Source: CAZBRS01 sp964494475 (GTDB lineage Bacteria > Myxococcota_A > UBA9042 > CAZBRS01). From it: DNA of 38,967 bases. The stretch covers positions 1 to 38,967 of the forward strand of contig CAZBRS010000053.1 of assembly GCA_964494475.1 (NCBI GenBank), read 5' to 3'. Below the pieces are notes generated by a model. It did not search any database and was not told the origin of the DNA. It saw only the letters and a program-made list of their open reading frames with translations. Positions 17,008-24,319 of this stretch are shown here, piece by piece; position 1 is the stretch's first letter; each line of letters begins with the position of its first letter. The translations under genes were made by a program, and so were the position numbers.

Positions 17008-17805
17008 TCACATCGCTCGCACGGTCACGGCGTCGCCCACGGCCACCCGGCCTGTCGCCGACACCGCCAGGTTCACGCCGAAGAGCGGCCCGTCGGGACC
17101 CGGCCGCAGCGCGTTCAGGGTTCGCAGCAGGTCGGCGTGGGCGGGGCGGCCCGTGTCGGGGTCGAGCGTAGGGATGACGCAGCGCGCGCAGGGCTTGACG
17201 GCCTCGAGGCGTGCCTCCCCGACGCTCAGGCTTCGCCAGCCGTCCTCGGCCCAGGGCGCGCCGCCAGCGAGCACCAGGTTGGGGCGGAAGGCCCGCATGG
17301 GCACCGGAGCGGCCAGCCGGGCGTTCAGATCGGCCAGGCTGGCTTCGGAGGTGGCGAGCAGCGGGTAGGCGTCGGCGAACGAAACCGGCGCGCCCGGGGC
17401 CTTGCTGCCGGCCTGTCGGGGGCACTCGGGGCGTTGCCGCACCAGGCGGCAGGGCCGGCCGAGCAGGGCCGAGAACCACGCCGCCGCTTCGGGGCCCTCG
17501 TCGAGGGCCTCGAGGGTGTCGCGCCACACGGTGACCGTGCGCGTGACCTTCCGTTCAGCGGGCTCGAGGGGCACGACCAGCGTACGCGCGACGGGCGCGT
17601 CGACGCAGAGCGCGTCGGCGGTGAGCGTGGGGACGACCAACGCCAGGCGCCCTTCGGTGCGCTGGGTCACGAACAGCCCCTGCTCGTCGACCACCATCCA
17701 CTCGCGGTCGTGGGGCAGGCCCTTCGGGGTCAGGCCGGCCGCCTGCAGGGCCTGGCCGCGGCACGACTTGATGGGATAGCGCCACAGCGCGGTGAGGACG
17801 GGCAC
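17008..17805 (-). CDS. MOSC-domain protein (YcbX-like)
   Basis: A 265-residue cytoplasmic protein with an N-terminal MOSC_N beta-barrel (LWRYPIKSCRG, about 1-105) and a MOSC domain (about 120-263). KPCARC places Cys206, the residue that binds the molybdenum cofactor in mARC and YcbX proteins, with Cys209 close by. RPNLVLAG and the Gly/Val-rich end are typical. Such enzymes reduce N-hydroxylated compounds and need an electron donor. Most YcbX proteins carry a fused ferredoxin domain, absent here; the polyferredoxin encoded two genes upstream in the same operon could matter. It begins 25 bases after the HMA-like lipoprotein gene. Confidence 0.87.
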   Translation of the reverse strand: MPVLTALWRYPIKSCRGQALQAAGLTPKGLPHDREWMVVDEQGLFVTQRTEGRLALVVPTLTADALCVDAPVARTLVVPLEPAERKVTRTVTVWRDTLEALDEGPEAAAWFSALLGRPCRLVRQRPECPRQAGSKAPGAPVSFADAYPLLATSEASLADLNARLAAPVPMRAFRPNLVLAGGAPWAEDGWRSLSVGEARLEAVKPCARCVIPTLDPDTGRPAHADLLRTLNALRPGPDGPLFGVNLAVSATGRVAVGDAVTVRAM

Positions 17806-17830
17806 GGCTCCTCCAGCGGCGGGACGCCGG

Positions 17831-18331
17831 TCAGTGGGCGCCGTGAGCGGGCTCTGCGCTCCCGCTGCACGAGTCCTTGAGGGGACAGCCGCCGCAGCCG
17901 CCTTCGGGGGCCGGCGAGCCGGGCACGGGCTTCACGGTCTCGAGCGTGGTGGCCGGGCTCACGGCCTTGAGGGCGGCCACGATGGCGTCGGGGCTGGCCG
18001 TCGGCGGCGTGAACTCGACCTCGAAGCGGGCGTCGGCGATGCGCGGCCGGGCCTTGGTGACGCCGGGCACGGCGGCCAGGGCGGCGGCCATGTTCGTGGC
18101 CACCAGGGCATCGAGGCCCGGGACCAGGAGCGTGGCCACCTCGACGTGCGGGGCCGCGGGCGCGGGGGCCGCCGCGGGGGCGACCGCGGGGGCGACCGCC
18201 GGGGCGGCCGTGGGGGCGGGCGCGGGGGCCGCCGCGGGGGCGACCGACGGGGCCGGCGGGGCGGGGACGGGCTCGGGGCGACTGCAGGCCAGCCCCAGCA
18301 GGAACACGGCGGTCACGACGAACGGCCTCAT
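17831..18331 (-). CDS. lipoprotein with degenerate HMA-like domain and C-terminal Cys cluster
   Basis: A 166-residue product. The start at 18331 overlaps the stop of the preceding gene by four bases (ATGA), showing translational coupling. Lipobox GLAC (Cys16) is followed by about 45 residues of Ala-Pro-Val tether encoded by tandem GC-rich repeats. A domain of about 70 residues resembles the heavy-metal-associated beta-alpha-beta fold (AALAAVPGVTKA, ARFEVEFTPP, AIVAALKAV) but lacks the CxxC metal site. The C-terminus carries GGCGGCPLKDSC, four cysteines that could bind metal or an Fe-S cluster. The neighbouring polyferredoxin has a similar HMA-like tail, so the two may interact. Confidence 0.7.
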   Translation of the reverse strand: MRPFVVTAVFLLGLACSRPEPVPAPPAPSVAPAAAPAPAPTAAPAVAPAVAPAAAPAPAAPHVEVATLLVPGLDALVATNMAAALAAVPGVTKARPRIADARFEVEFTPPTASPDAIVAALKAVSPATTLETVKPVPGSPAPEGGCGGCPLKDSCSGSAEPAHGAH

Positions 18332-19518
18332 GGCGCCTCCTCGGACAGGGTTTCGCGCACCTTGAACACGGCGAACCGGAACTCGCCGGACTTCGCGCTC
18401 CACACCGGCCCCTCGAGTGCCTTGCGGAGCCCGTCGGGATCGGTCTGGCGCGCATCGTACTCGATCGTGACGCGGTGATCCGCCGCGAACGCCGTGAACG
18501 CGACGGCGCCGGGGACAGCGGCGAACTGGCCGGCGGCGATCTCGGCCGTGTCGACGCAGCGCACCCCGTCGACGTCGAACGTGACCCGGCGCAGGTCGGC
18601 GTCCGGGCCGGCCTCGTGGAGCGCGCGCTGAACGCTGGCGAAGGCCACGTGCTCGGCGGCGCCGAGCCCGGCGAGGGTGCCGACGGCCAGCAGCACCGCG
18701 ACCGATCCGCCGGGCAGCCGCCAGCGGCCCGCGCGGAGCGTGAGCGCGCCGGGCTCCTTGCAAGCGCTCTGGCACAGGAGGCACAGCGTGCACTCGCCCG
18801 ACGTGACGGCCTCGCGGTCCGACACGGCCAGCCCGTGGGGGCACGCCGCGTCGCAGCGCCCGCACTTGACGCACGCCTGCTCGTCGCGCCGCAGGGTGAG
18901 CCGACCCACCCGCGCGAAGGGCCACAGCGTGCCACCCAGGGGGCAGAGGTAGCGACACCAGGCCATGGGCACCAGCAGGCCGGCGGCCAGCAGCAGGCCC
19001 ACGACCGGGTAGCTCCACGGCTGCACGTCGTGCCCGTGGGCGCTGAAGAGCACGTAGTAGGGGTCGTAGGGGCGAAAGATCAACTCTCCCGTGCCCACCG
19101 TGAAGCCGAGCACCGCGCCCAGCACGGGCAGGCGCAGCCAGCGCAGGGCGGCATCGACGCGTCGCGGGGGCTCGAGCAGGCCGAAGCGTGCGCTACCACT
19201 CCGACGGCCGGGGCGAAGGCGGCGGCCGAGAGCTCCCAGCGCCTCGGCCACGGTGCCCACCGGGCACATCCAGCCGCAGAACGCCTTGCGGGCCAGCAGC
19301 GTGACGGCCACCAGCGCCACGAAGAGCGTGAGGTTGTAGGGGCCCATGGCACAGGTGAAGGCCTGGCGCGTGACGATGGACCAGAGCGTCTCGAGGCCGC
19401 CGAAGGGGCAGAAGCGCTCGACGCCGCCCCGCGACCAGCCGAAGGCGAGGCCGAGTCCGGCCCAGGCCGCGGCCAGCAGCACCAGGGCCTGCACCGTCCT
19501 GCGCAGCGCTTTCGTCAT
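18328..19518 (-). CDS. NapH/CcoG-like membrane polyferredoxin with HMA-like tail
   Basis: Predicted inner-membrane electron carrier. Its 396 residues contain about five hydrophobic helices, the paired CGWMCPVG (81-88) and CRYLCPLG (188-195) motifs typical of NapH, NosR and CcoG relatives, and two 4Fe-4S sites. The first uses Cys216, 219, 222 and 226; the second uses Cys243, 246, 249 and 253. After a last helix (about 271-290) a periplasmic or cytoplasmic HMA-like domain (about 310-385) lacks CxxC. It starts one base inside the stop of the YitT-type gene (TGATGA) and overlaps the next gene by four bases, so the cistrons are tightly coupled. The electron acceptor is unknown; the MOSC enzyme is one candidate. 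Confidence 0.87.
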   Translation of the reverse strand: MTKALRRTVQALVLLAAAWAGLGLAFGWSRGGVERFCPFGGLETLWSIVTRQAFTCAMGPYNLTLFVALVAVTLLARKAFCGWMCPVGTVAEALGALGRRLRPGRRSGSARFGLLEPPRRVDAALRWLRLPVLGAVLGFTVGTGELIFRPYDPYYVLFSAHGHDVQPWSYPVVGLLLAAGLLVPMAWCRYLCPLGGTLWPFARVGRLTLRRDEQACVKCGRCDAACPHGLAVSDREAVTSGECTLCLLCQSACKEPGALTLRAGRWRLPGGSVAVLLAVGTLAGLGAAEHVAFASVQRALHEAGPDADLRRVTFDVDGVRCVDTAEIAAGQFAAVPGAVAFTAFAADHRVTIEYDARQTDPDGLRKALEGPVWSAKSGEFRFAVFKVRETLSEEAP

Positions 19519-20375
19519 CAGATGGGCGCCTGCTTGAAGCCCTTGCCCACCACCTCGGTCACGTCGTGCACGGTGGTGAAGCACGCCGGGTCCAGATCCT
19601 TCACGATCTTCTTGGCGTGGGCCAGCTGCCGCGTGGTGATGATGCAGTACACGATCTGCTTGGCGTGGCCCGTGTAGGCCCCCTCGCCCTGCAGGAAGGT
19701 CACGCCGCGGCCGATGCCCGCCATGAGCGCGTCGGCCACCTCGCGCGGGCGGCTCGTGATGATGAGCAGCGCCTTGTTGGCGTCGACGCCGAGGATGGTC
19801 TTCTCGACCACCACCGACTCGAGCAGGATGACGAAGGCGGTCGCCAGGGCGGGCTCGAGGCCTTTGACGAACGCCAGCACGGCCACCACCGACGCGTTCA
19901 GCACGAAGAGCAGCAGGCCGAGGGGGACCGCGCGTCGGCGCCGCACGATGGCCGCCACCACGTCGGTGCCGCCCTGCGAGGCCCGCGCGCGGAACACCAG
20001 GCCCGAGCCGATGCCCGCCACGATGGCCCCCGTGCCGGCGTTCAGGTACCAGTCCTCGACCAGCCCCCACGCGGCCATGGGCGCGGTCAACTGGAAGGCG
20101 GCCGACAGCCCGACCATGCCTACGAAGCTCCACAGCACGAAGTCGCGGTCGACCCACCGCCAGCCGGCCGCGAAGATGGGGGCGTTCAACGCGAAGAGCA
20201 GCACGCCCGACGACAGGGGCGTGACGTACGAGAGCAGCACGGCCAGCCCGGCCACTCCCGCGGTCAAGAGGTCGGCCGGCACCAGGAAGGCGTTGACGCC
20301 CACGGCGCAGACCACCGAGCCGATCGCGACCATGGTCAGGCGCAGCGCGAAGGTGGAGAAGTCGGTACGGCTCAT
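19518..20375 (-). CDS. YitT-family membrane protein (DUF161 + DUF2179)
   Basis: A 285-residue protein with about five transmembrane helices in the first 190 residues (for example VAIGSVVCAVGVNAFLVPA) and a cytoplasmic DUF2179 domain at the end (NKALLIITSR, DALMAGIGRGVTFL, VYCIITTRQL). This is the full YitT domain order and normal length. Family function is unproven; members are thought to be transporters or to bind nucleotides through DUF2179. ATG20375 is chosen over a longer frame because it begins the first helix region properly. It is the first gene of a five-gene operon. A promoter at 20382-20410 would place the transcription start at the ATG itself. Confidence 0.88.
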   Translation of the reverse strand: MSRTDFSTFALRLTMVAIGSVVCAVGVNAFLVPADLLTAGVAGLAVLLSYVTPLSSGVLLFALNAPIFAAGWRWVDRDFVLWSFVGMVGLSAAFQLTAPMAAWGLVEDWYLNAGTGAIVAGIGSGLVFRARASQGGTDVVAAIVRRRRAVPLGLLLFVLNASVVAVLAFVKGLEPALATAFVILLESVVVEKTILGVDANKALLIITSRPREVADALMAGIGRGVTFLQGEGAYTGHAKQIVYCIITTRQLAHAKKIVKDLDPACFTTVHDVTEVVGKGFKQAPI

Positions 20376-20381
20376 GGCGGC

Positions 20382-20410
20382 ATCGTACGGCGGCCGGTTC
20401 GCGGGATCAA
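20382..20410 (-). promoter_or_regulatory. promoter of the YitT-polyferredoxin operon
   Basis: Minus strand TTGATC, 17 bases, TACGAT. Only six bases separate the -10 from the ATG, which predicts a leaderless mRNA. It is divergent from the promoter at 20431-20459. Confidence 0.55.
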
Positions 20411-20430
20411 CCTTTCGGCGCGACGGGCAA

Positions 20431-20459
20431 TTGACACCGCGTGCCACTCCGTCTACGTT
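20431..20459 (+). promoter_or_regulatory. promoter of the 20504 lipoprotein gene
   Basis: TTGACA, 17 bases, TACGTT. The consensus -35 and spacing make this one of the best promoter matches in the window. Confidence 0.65.
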
Positions 20460-20474
20460 CGACCGAACGGTTCG
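20456..20474. promoter_or_regulatory. overlapping inverted repeats at the start of transcription
   Basis: CGTTCG-AC-CGAACG (20456-20469) and CGAAC-G-GTTCG (20464-20474) overlap, covering the -10 and the predicted transcription start. This could be an operator for the divergent promoters; no regulator gene lies adjacent. Confidence 0.4.
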
Positions 20475-20503
20475 TTCACGTTGACCAGTCTTCGGGGGGG
20501 TAC

Positions 20504-21484
20504 ATGCTCGGATTGGACCGCACCGTTCCGTTCGTCGTCGCCGTCGTCCTGCTCGGCCTCGCCGGTTGCGTGCAGGTCACCGAGCCCGAGGCGCCCACCG
20601 TCGTGATCCCGGACAACTCGGAGGGCTGCGACAAATACTGCGAGTGCGACGCGGCCGAGGTGCAGGGGCGCGCCTACCGCGTGACCAGCCTGCAGATCGA
20701 CGAGCCCGAGGCCTTCGCCACCATCCTGAACGAGATGTGGGCGGGCGACATCCGCAACAACGTGCTGAACGTCATCTTCGAGGTCACTACGGCTGCGGCC
20801 GGCACCACGGGGTCGGCCTTCGACAGCCTGAAGATCACCGCCGGCCCGTCGTGGCGCGAGCCGAAGGAGCCCTGGACCAACCCCGCCCCCGAGGGTGAGC
20901 CCACCGAGTCGGTCATCGACACGTACTGCCAACTGCAGGGCATGGCCATCCCGCTCGAGCTGAAGCCCTACCGCAACCTGCAGTGCACCTTCAAGAGCAC
21001 CGAGATGACCTCGCTCTTCTTTCACTCGGGGCCCAAGGACATGCCCTTCATCTGCGCGCCCCAGAACGAGCCCGCCAACAACATCCCGATCAAGAATCTG
21101 AAGATCCGCGCCACGTTCAACCGCGACTGCACCGAGATCGCCGACGGCTACCTCGAGGGCTGCATCTCGGTCGACGCTGCCGACAAGATCTGCATGTGCC
21201 CGGGCGGCGCCGGCGTGTGCGACCGCCTGTCCCTGGACAACGCTGAGGCTCAGGCGCAGCTCGACGCGGCGGCCGAGGCCCCCGAGACACTCGGCGACTA
21301 CTGCCACACCGTCTGCGGCCAGAAGTGGATCTCCTTCGGCGCGCTCATCCACTCGTTCAAGCTCGAGCCCACCTGCCTGACCGTCGACGGCATCGACGGC
21401 TACCGCGTGCAGGGCTTCTTCACGGCCATCGACATCCCCGGTCAGTACAACCCGGTGTCGTCCGATGACTGCTCCGTCCATTAG
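20504..21484 (+). CDS. lipoprotein of unknown function
   Basis: A 326-residue exported protein. ATG20504 follows a run of seven G and gives a signal peptide with lipobox LAGC (Cys22); the longer open frame upstream covers the promoter and is not coding. No repetitive tether is present, unlike other lipoproteins here. The mature part has about 17 cysteines (CDKYCECD near the start, CMCPGGAGVC and CHTVCGQKW later) and looks like a beta-rich binding domain. It is followed after 16 bases by the FadL-type porin gene, so the two are probably co-transcribed and may work together at the outer membrane. No known family was recognised. Confidence 0.72.
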   Translation: MLGLDRTVPFVVAVVLLGLAGCVQVTEPEAPTVVIPDNSEGCDKYCECDAAEVQGRAYRVTSLQIDEPEAFATILNEMWAGDIRNNVLNVIFEVTTAAAGTTGSAFDSLKITAGPSWREPKEPWTNPAPEGEPTESVIDTYCQLQGMAIPLELKPYRNLQCTFKSTEMTSLFFHSGPKDMPFICAPQNEPANNIPIKNLKIRATFNRDCTEIADGYLEGCISVDAADKICMCPGGAGVCDRLSLDNAEAQAQLDAAAEAPETLGDYCHTVCGQKWISFGALIHSFKLEPTCLTVDGIDGYRVQGFFTAIDIPGQYNPVSSDDCSVH

Positions 21485-21500
21485 GCTGGGGGAGGGTGCC

Positions 21501-22976
21501 ATGCGGTCCAGCTCCCTTCGTGGGTTCGCCGTGGCGCTGCTCGGGCTCGTGGTCTGCCCCGCGGGGGTGGAGGCCGGCGGGTTCGAGACCGCCGACCAGG
21601 GCCCCCGGGCCGCCGGTCGCGCGGGCGCCTTCACGGTGCGCGCCGACGACGTGTCGGCCATCGACCTGAACCCGTCGGGCCTGGCGCGCGTGCGCGGCAC
21701 GCGGCTGCTGTTCGCGAACCGTTTCACCTACGCCAACGAAGAGTTCCGCCGGGCCTCGACCCTCGACTGGAGCGACGCCGCCTACGGCATCCCGCGCCTC
21801 GCCAACTTCGAGCCCGTGCGAAACGAGATCCCCTTCCAGACCCTCGGGCCCATGGTCGGCGTGGCCACCGACTTCGGGCTCGAAGACTGGGGCTTCGCGC
21901 TCGGGGTCTACGGCCCGCCCGGCACCTCGAGCCAGCGCTTCCCGCTGGACGGCGCGCAGAAGTACATGCTGGTCGAGCGCGAGGTGCTCGTCGTCTACTA
22001 CACCGCCAGCGTGGCCTGGAAGCACAAGGATCTCTTCGGCTTCGGCGCCAGCCTGCAGTGGGTCGACATGCCGTCGATCACCTTCGACCTGGTCATCAAC
22101 GGCAACACCAGCCCGCGCATCGTCGAGCCGCAGCAGAGCCGCTTCGACGTCGAGAACCGCATCACGGGCGCCGATCGCGTGGGCTTCACGGCCATCCTCG
22201 GGGGCTGGTACAAGCCGCTCCCCTACCTCGAGTTCGGGGCCTCGGCGCGCGTGCTGCCGGTCGCCTTCCACGCCAAGAGCCACATGACGGTGACGCCCCT
22301 GAACCTCGAGCTCGAGGAGCCCCCCAAGCTCACGCGCGACGGCGAGCTCGACGACAGCGTCACCTTCAAGATGAAGTTCCCCGCCAAGCTGCGCGTGGGC
22401 GCGCGCTACATCCACGAGCAGAACGGCGTCGAGCTCTTCGATCTCGAGCTGAACCTCGGCTGGGAGCAGTGGTCGGTGGTCGACTCCTTCACCATGGACG
22501 CCGGCGGCCTGATCACCGAGGTGCTCGGCCAGCCCCTCGAGCCCGGCGTCATCGAGATGCCGCGCAACTGGAAGGACACCTGGAGCGTGCGCCTGGGCGG
22601 CGACTGGAACACGCTGCCCGATTGGCTCAGCCTGCGCGGCGGCTTCATGTTCGAGACCGGCGCCACGCCCAAGGGCTACGAGTACATCGACGTGTTGTCG
22701 TTCCTACGCTTCGGGCCGAGCGCGGGCTTCACCCTCAGGCACTGGGGCTTCGACCTGTCGGCGGCCTACACCTGGATCTTCCAGATGCCCTCGGTGGTCA
22801 CCGAAGAAGAGTCGAGGGTCTACCAGCAGATGCCCGGCAGCCTGTGCAAGGCGCCCTACACCGACATTCAAAACTGCAGCCCGCACTACCTGGGCCAGCC
22901 GGCCGCCGCCGCGAACGCCGGCACCTGGTTGTCCGACTACCATTTCGTGTCGGTGGGGCTCGGCTACGCCTTCTAG
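21501..22976 (+). CDS. FadL/OmpP1/TodX-family outer-membrane transport protein
   Basis: Predicted 14-strand outer-membrane channel for hydrophobic compounds. ATG21501 follows GGGGGAGGG and gives a 491-residue product with a signal peptide cleaved near VEAGG. The N-terminal hatch motif is recognisable: QGPRAAGRAGAF, then DDVSAIDLNPSGLAR, equivalent to the NPA-type region of FadL. Alternating amphipathic strands fill the rest and the chain ends in GLGYAF, with the terminal Phe typical of beta-barrel insertion. FadL relatives carry long-chain fatty acids or aromatic hydrocarbons; the substrate cannot be told. It is co-oriented with the preceding lipoprotein gene (16-base gap) and the following kinase gene (77-base gap). 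Confidence 0.87.
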   Translation: MRSSSLRGFAVALLGLVVCPAGVEAGGFETADQGPRAAGRAGAFTVRADDVSAIDLNPSGLARVRGTRLLFANRFTYANEEFRRASTLDWSDAAYGIPRLANFEPVRNEIPFQTLGPMVGVATDFGLEDWGFALGVYGPPGTSSQRFPLDGAQKYMLVEREVLVVYYTASVAWKHKDLFGFGASLQWVDMPSITFDLVINGNTSPRIVEPQQSRFDVENRITGADRVGFTAILGGWYKPLPYLEFGASARVLPVAFHAKSHMTVTPLNLELEEPPKLTRDGELDDSVTFKMKFPAKLRVGARYIHEQNGVELFDLELNLGWEQWSVVDSFTMDAGGLITEVLGQPLEPGVIEMPRNWKDTWSVRLGGDWNTLPDWLSLRGGFMFETGATPKGYEYIDVLSFLRFGPSAGFTLRHWGFDLSAAYTWIFQMPSVVTEEESRVYQQMPGSLCKAPYTDIQNCSPHYLGQPAAAANAGTWLSDYHFVSVGLGYAF

Positions 22977-23053
22977 TCTCCGCTTGACGCAGGGTGTCCG
23001 CGTGGTTGAAACTGTAGCTCACGATTCAAGTTACGTCTTGCCGGGGTCGTCCG

Positions 23054-24318
23054 ATGGGCTTCCTGAAGAGCGGGCCTTTCGCCGCGGTTGACGCGGCCCG
23101 CCTCGACGACGAGGTGGCCGTGTCGTCGCTGCCCATCTCGCTGGGCGGCGGCCTGCTGCTGGTCCTGGTCGGGCTCGCCCACCTCGTCGTCCTGCCTGCC
23201 AGCTACCGTGTGCAGATGGCGTGGCTCACCCTGGCCGTCGGCGCGCTGCTGCTGCTGCTGCGGGGCGTGCTCCTGCTGCGCCCCCTGCCCCGGGGCTGGG
23301 GGCACGCCTTCGTGGCGTTCGTGGGCGTCCTCTTGATCGCGCCCGGCGTCGCGCTGCTCGCGTATTCGCAGGACGCGCGCCACTCGGTGAACCTCATGCT
23401 GGTCGTCCTGGGGGGCGGCGCCGTGATGCTGTCGTTCGGGTGGCTGCTGGTGGTGCAGGCGCTCGCGTGGTTCTCGTACTCGGCGCTGGTCGCGCTGGCG
23501 CCCGCTGGCCAGGAGTGGGTGCACTTCGGCTCGGCCTTCCTGGCCGTCTCGGTGCTGGCGTTCGTGCTCGTCGCGATCCACCGGAGCATGTTCGAGCGGC
23601 TCTACTCGCGCGAGGCGGCCCTGGCGTCGACCCTGAAGGATCTGCAGCGCTCGAACGAGGCCCTCGAGCAGTTCGCGTACGCGGTGTCGCACGACCTGCA
23701 GGCCCCCATCCGCTCCATCTCCAGCTACGCGGCCGTGCTGCGCGACGAGCACGCTCCTTCCCTCGACGACGAGGCCCGCGCGTGCGTGGTCCGCATCGAG
23801 AAGAGCGCGGTGCACATGGCCGAGCTCGTGCGCGACCTGCTCGAGTACGCGCGGGTCGGCAGCCGGGGCGCCGAGTTCAAGGCTGTGGCCCTCGACGTCG
23901 TGCTCGATCGCGCCCTCGCCAACCTGTCGGGCGAGCTCTCGCGCCAGTCCGCCGAGGTGAGCCGCGAGCCCCTGCCCAAGGTGCAGGGCGACGAGGTGCA
24001 GCTGGTCCAGCTGTTCCAGAACCTGGTGGGCAACGCCATCAAGTTCCACGGCGAGGCCGCGCCGCGGGTGCACATCGCGGCCCGGCGCGAGGGCGAGGCG
24101 TGGATCGTCTCGGTGGCCGACAACGGCATCGGCGTGGCGCCCGAGTACCACGAGCGCATCTTCCGCGTGTTCGAGCGCCTGCACTCGGGCGACGCCTACC
24201 CGGGCACGGGCATCGGGCTCGCCACGTGCAAGCGCGTGGTCGAGCGTCACGGCGGGCACATCTGGCTCGAGTCGACCGAGGGGCAGGGGCCACGTTCTCG
24301 TTCAGCCTGCCGGGCTAG
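23054..24318 (+). CDS. membrane sensor histidine kinase, frameshifted near its end
   Basis: Predicted sensor kinase with six hydrophobic helices (about 28-175) and no periplasmic sensor domain, followed by a short coiled coil and a HisKA domain with His213 in VSHDLQAP. The ATPase domain shows the N box (LFQNLVGNAIKF), G1 (VADNGIGV), F box (IFRVFERLH) and G2 (GTGIGLATCKRV). As written, the frame runs through the GGGG at 24286-24289 into the next gene without a stop. One extra G there would restore the normal ending ATFSFSLPG and the stop at 24316-24318, giving 421 residues. An assembly or homopolymer error is the simplest explanation. No response regulator gene is adjacent. Confidence 0.85.
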
Positions 24319-24319
24319 C

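Noticed and set aside
22984..23036. promoter of the histidine kinase gene
   Set aside because: A TTGACG at 22984 has no TAnnnT at 16-18 bases, and TTGAAA (23006) to TTACGT is 19 bases apart; too weak to call.
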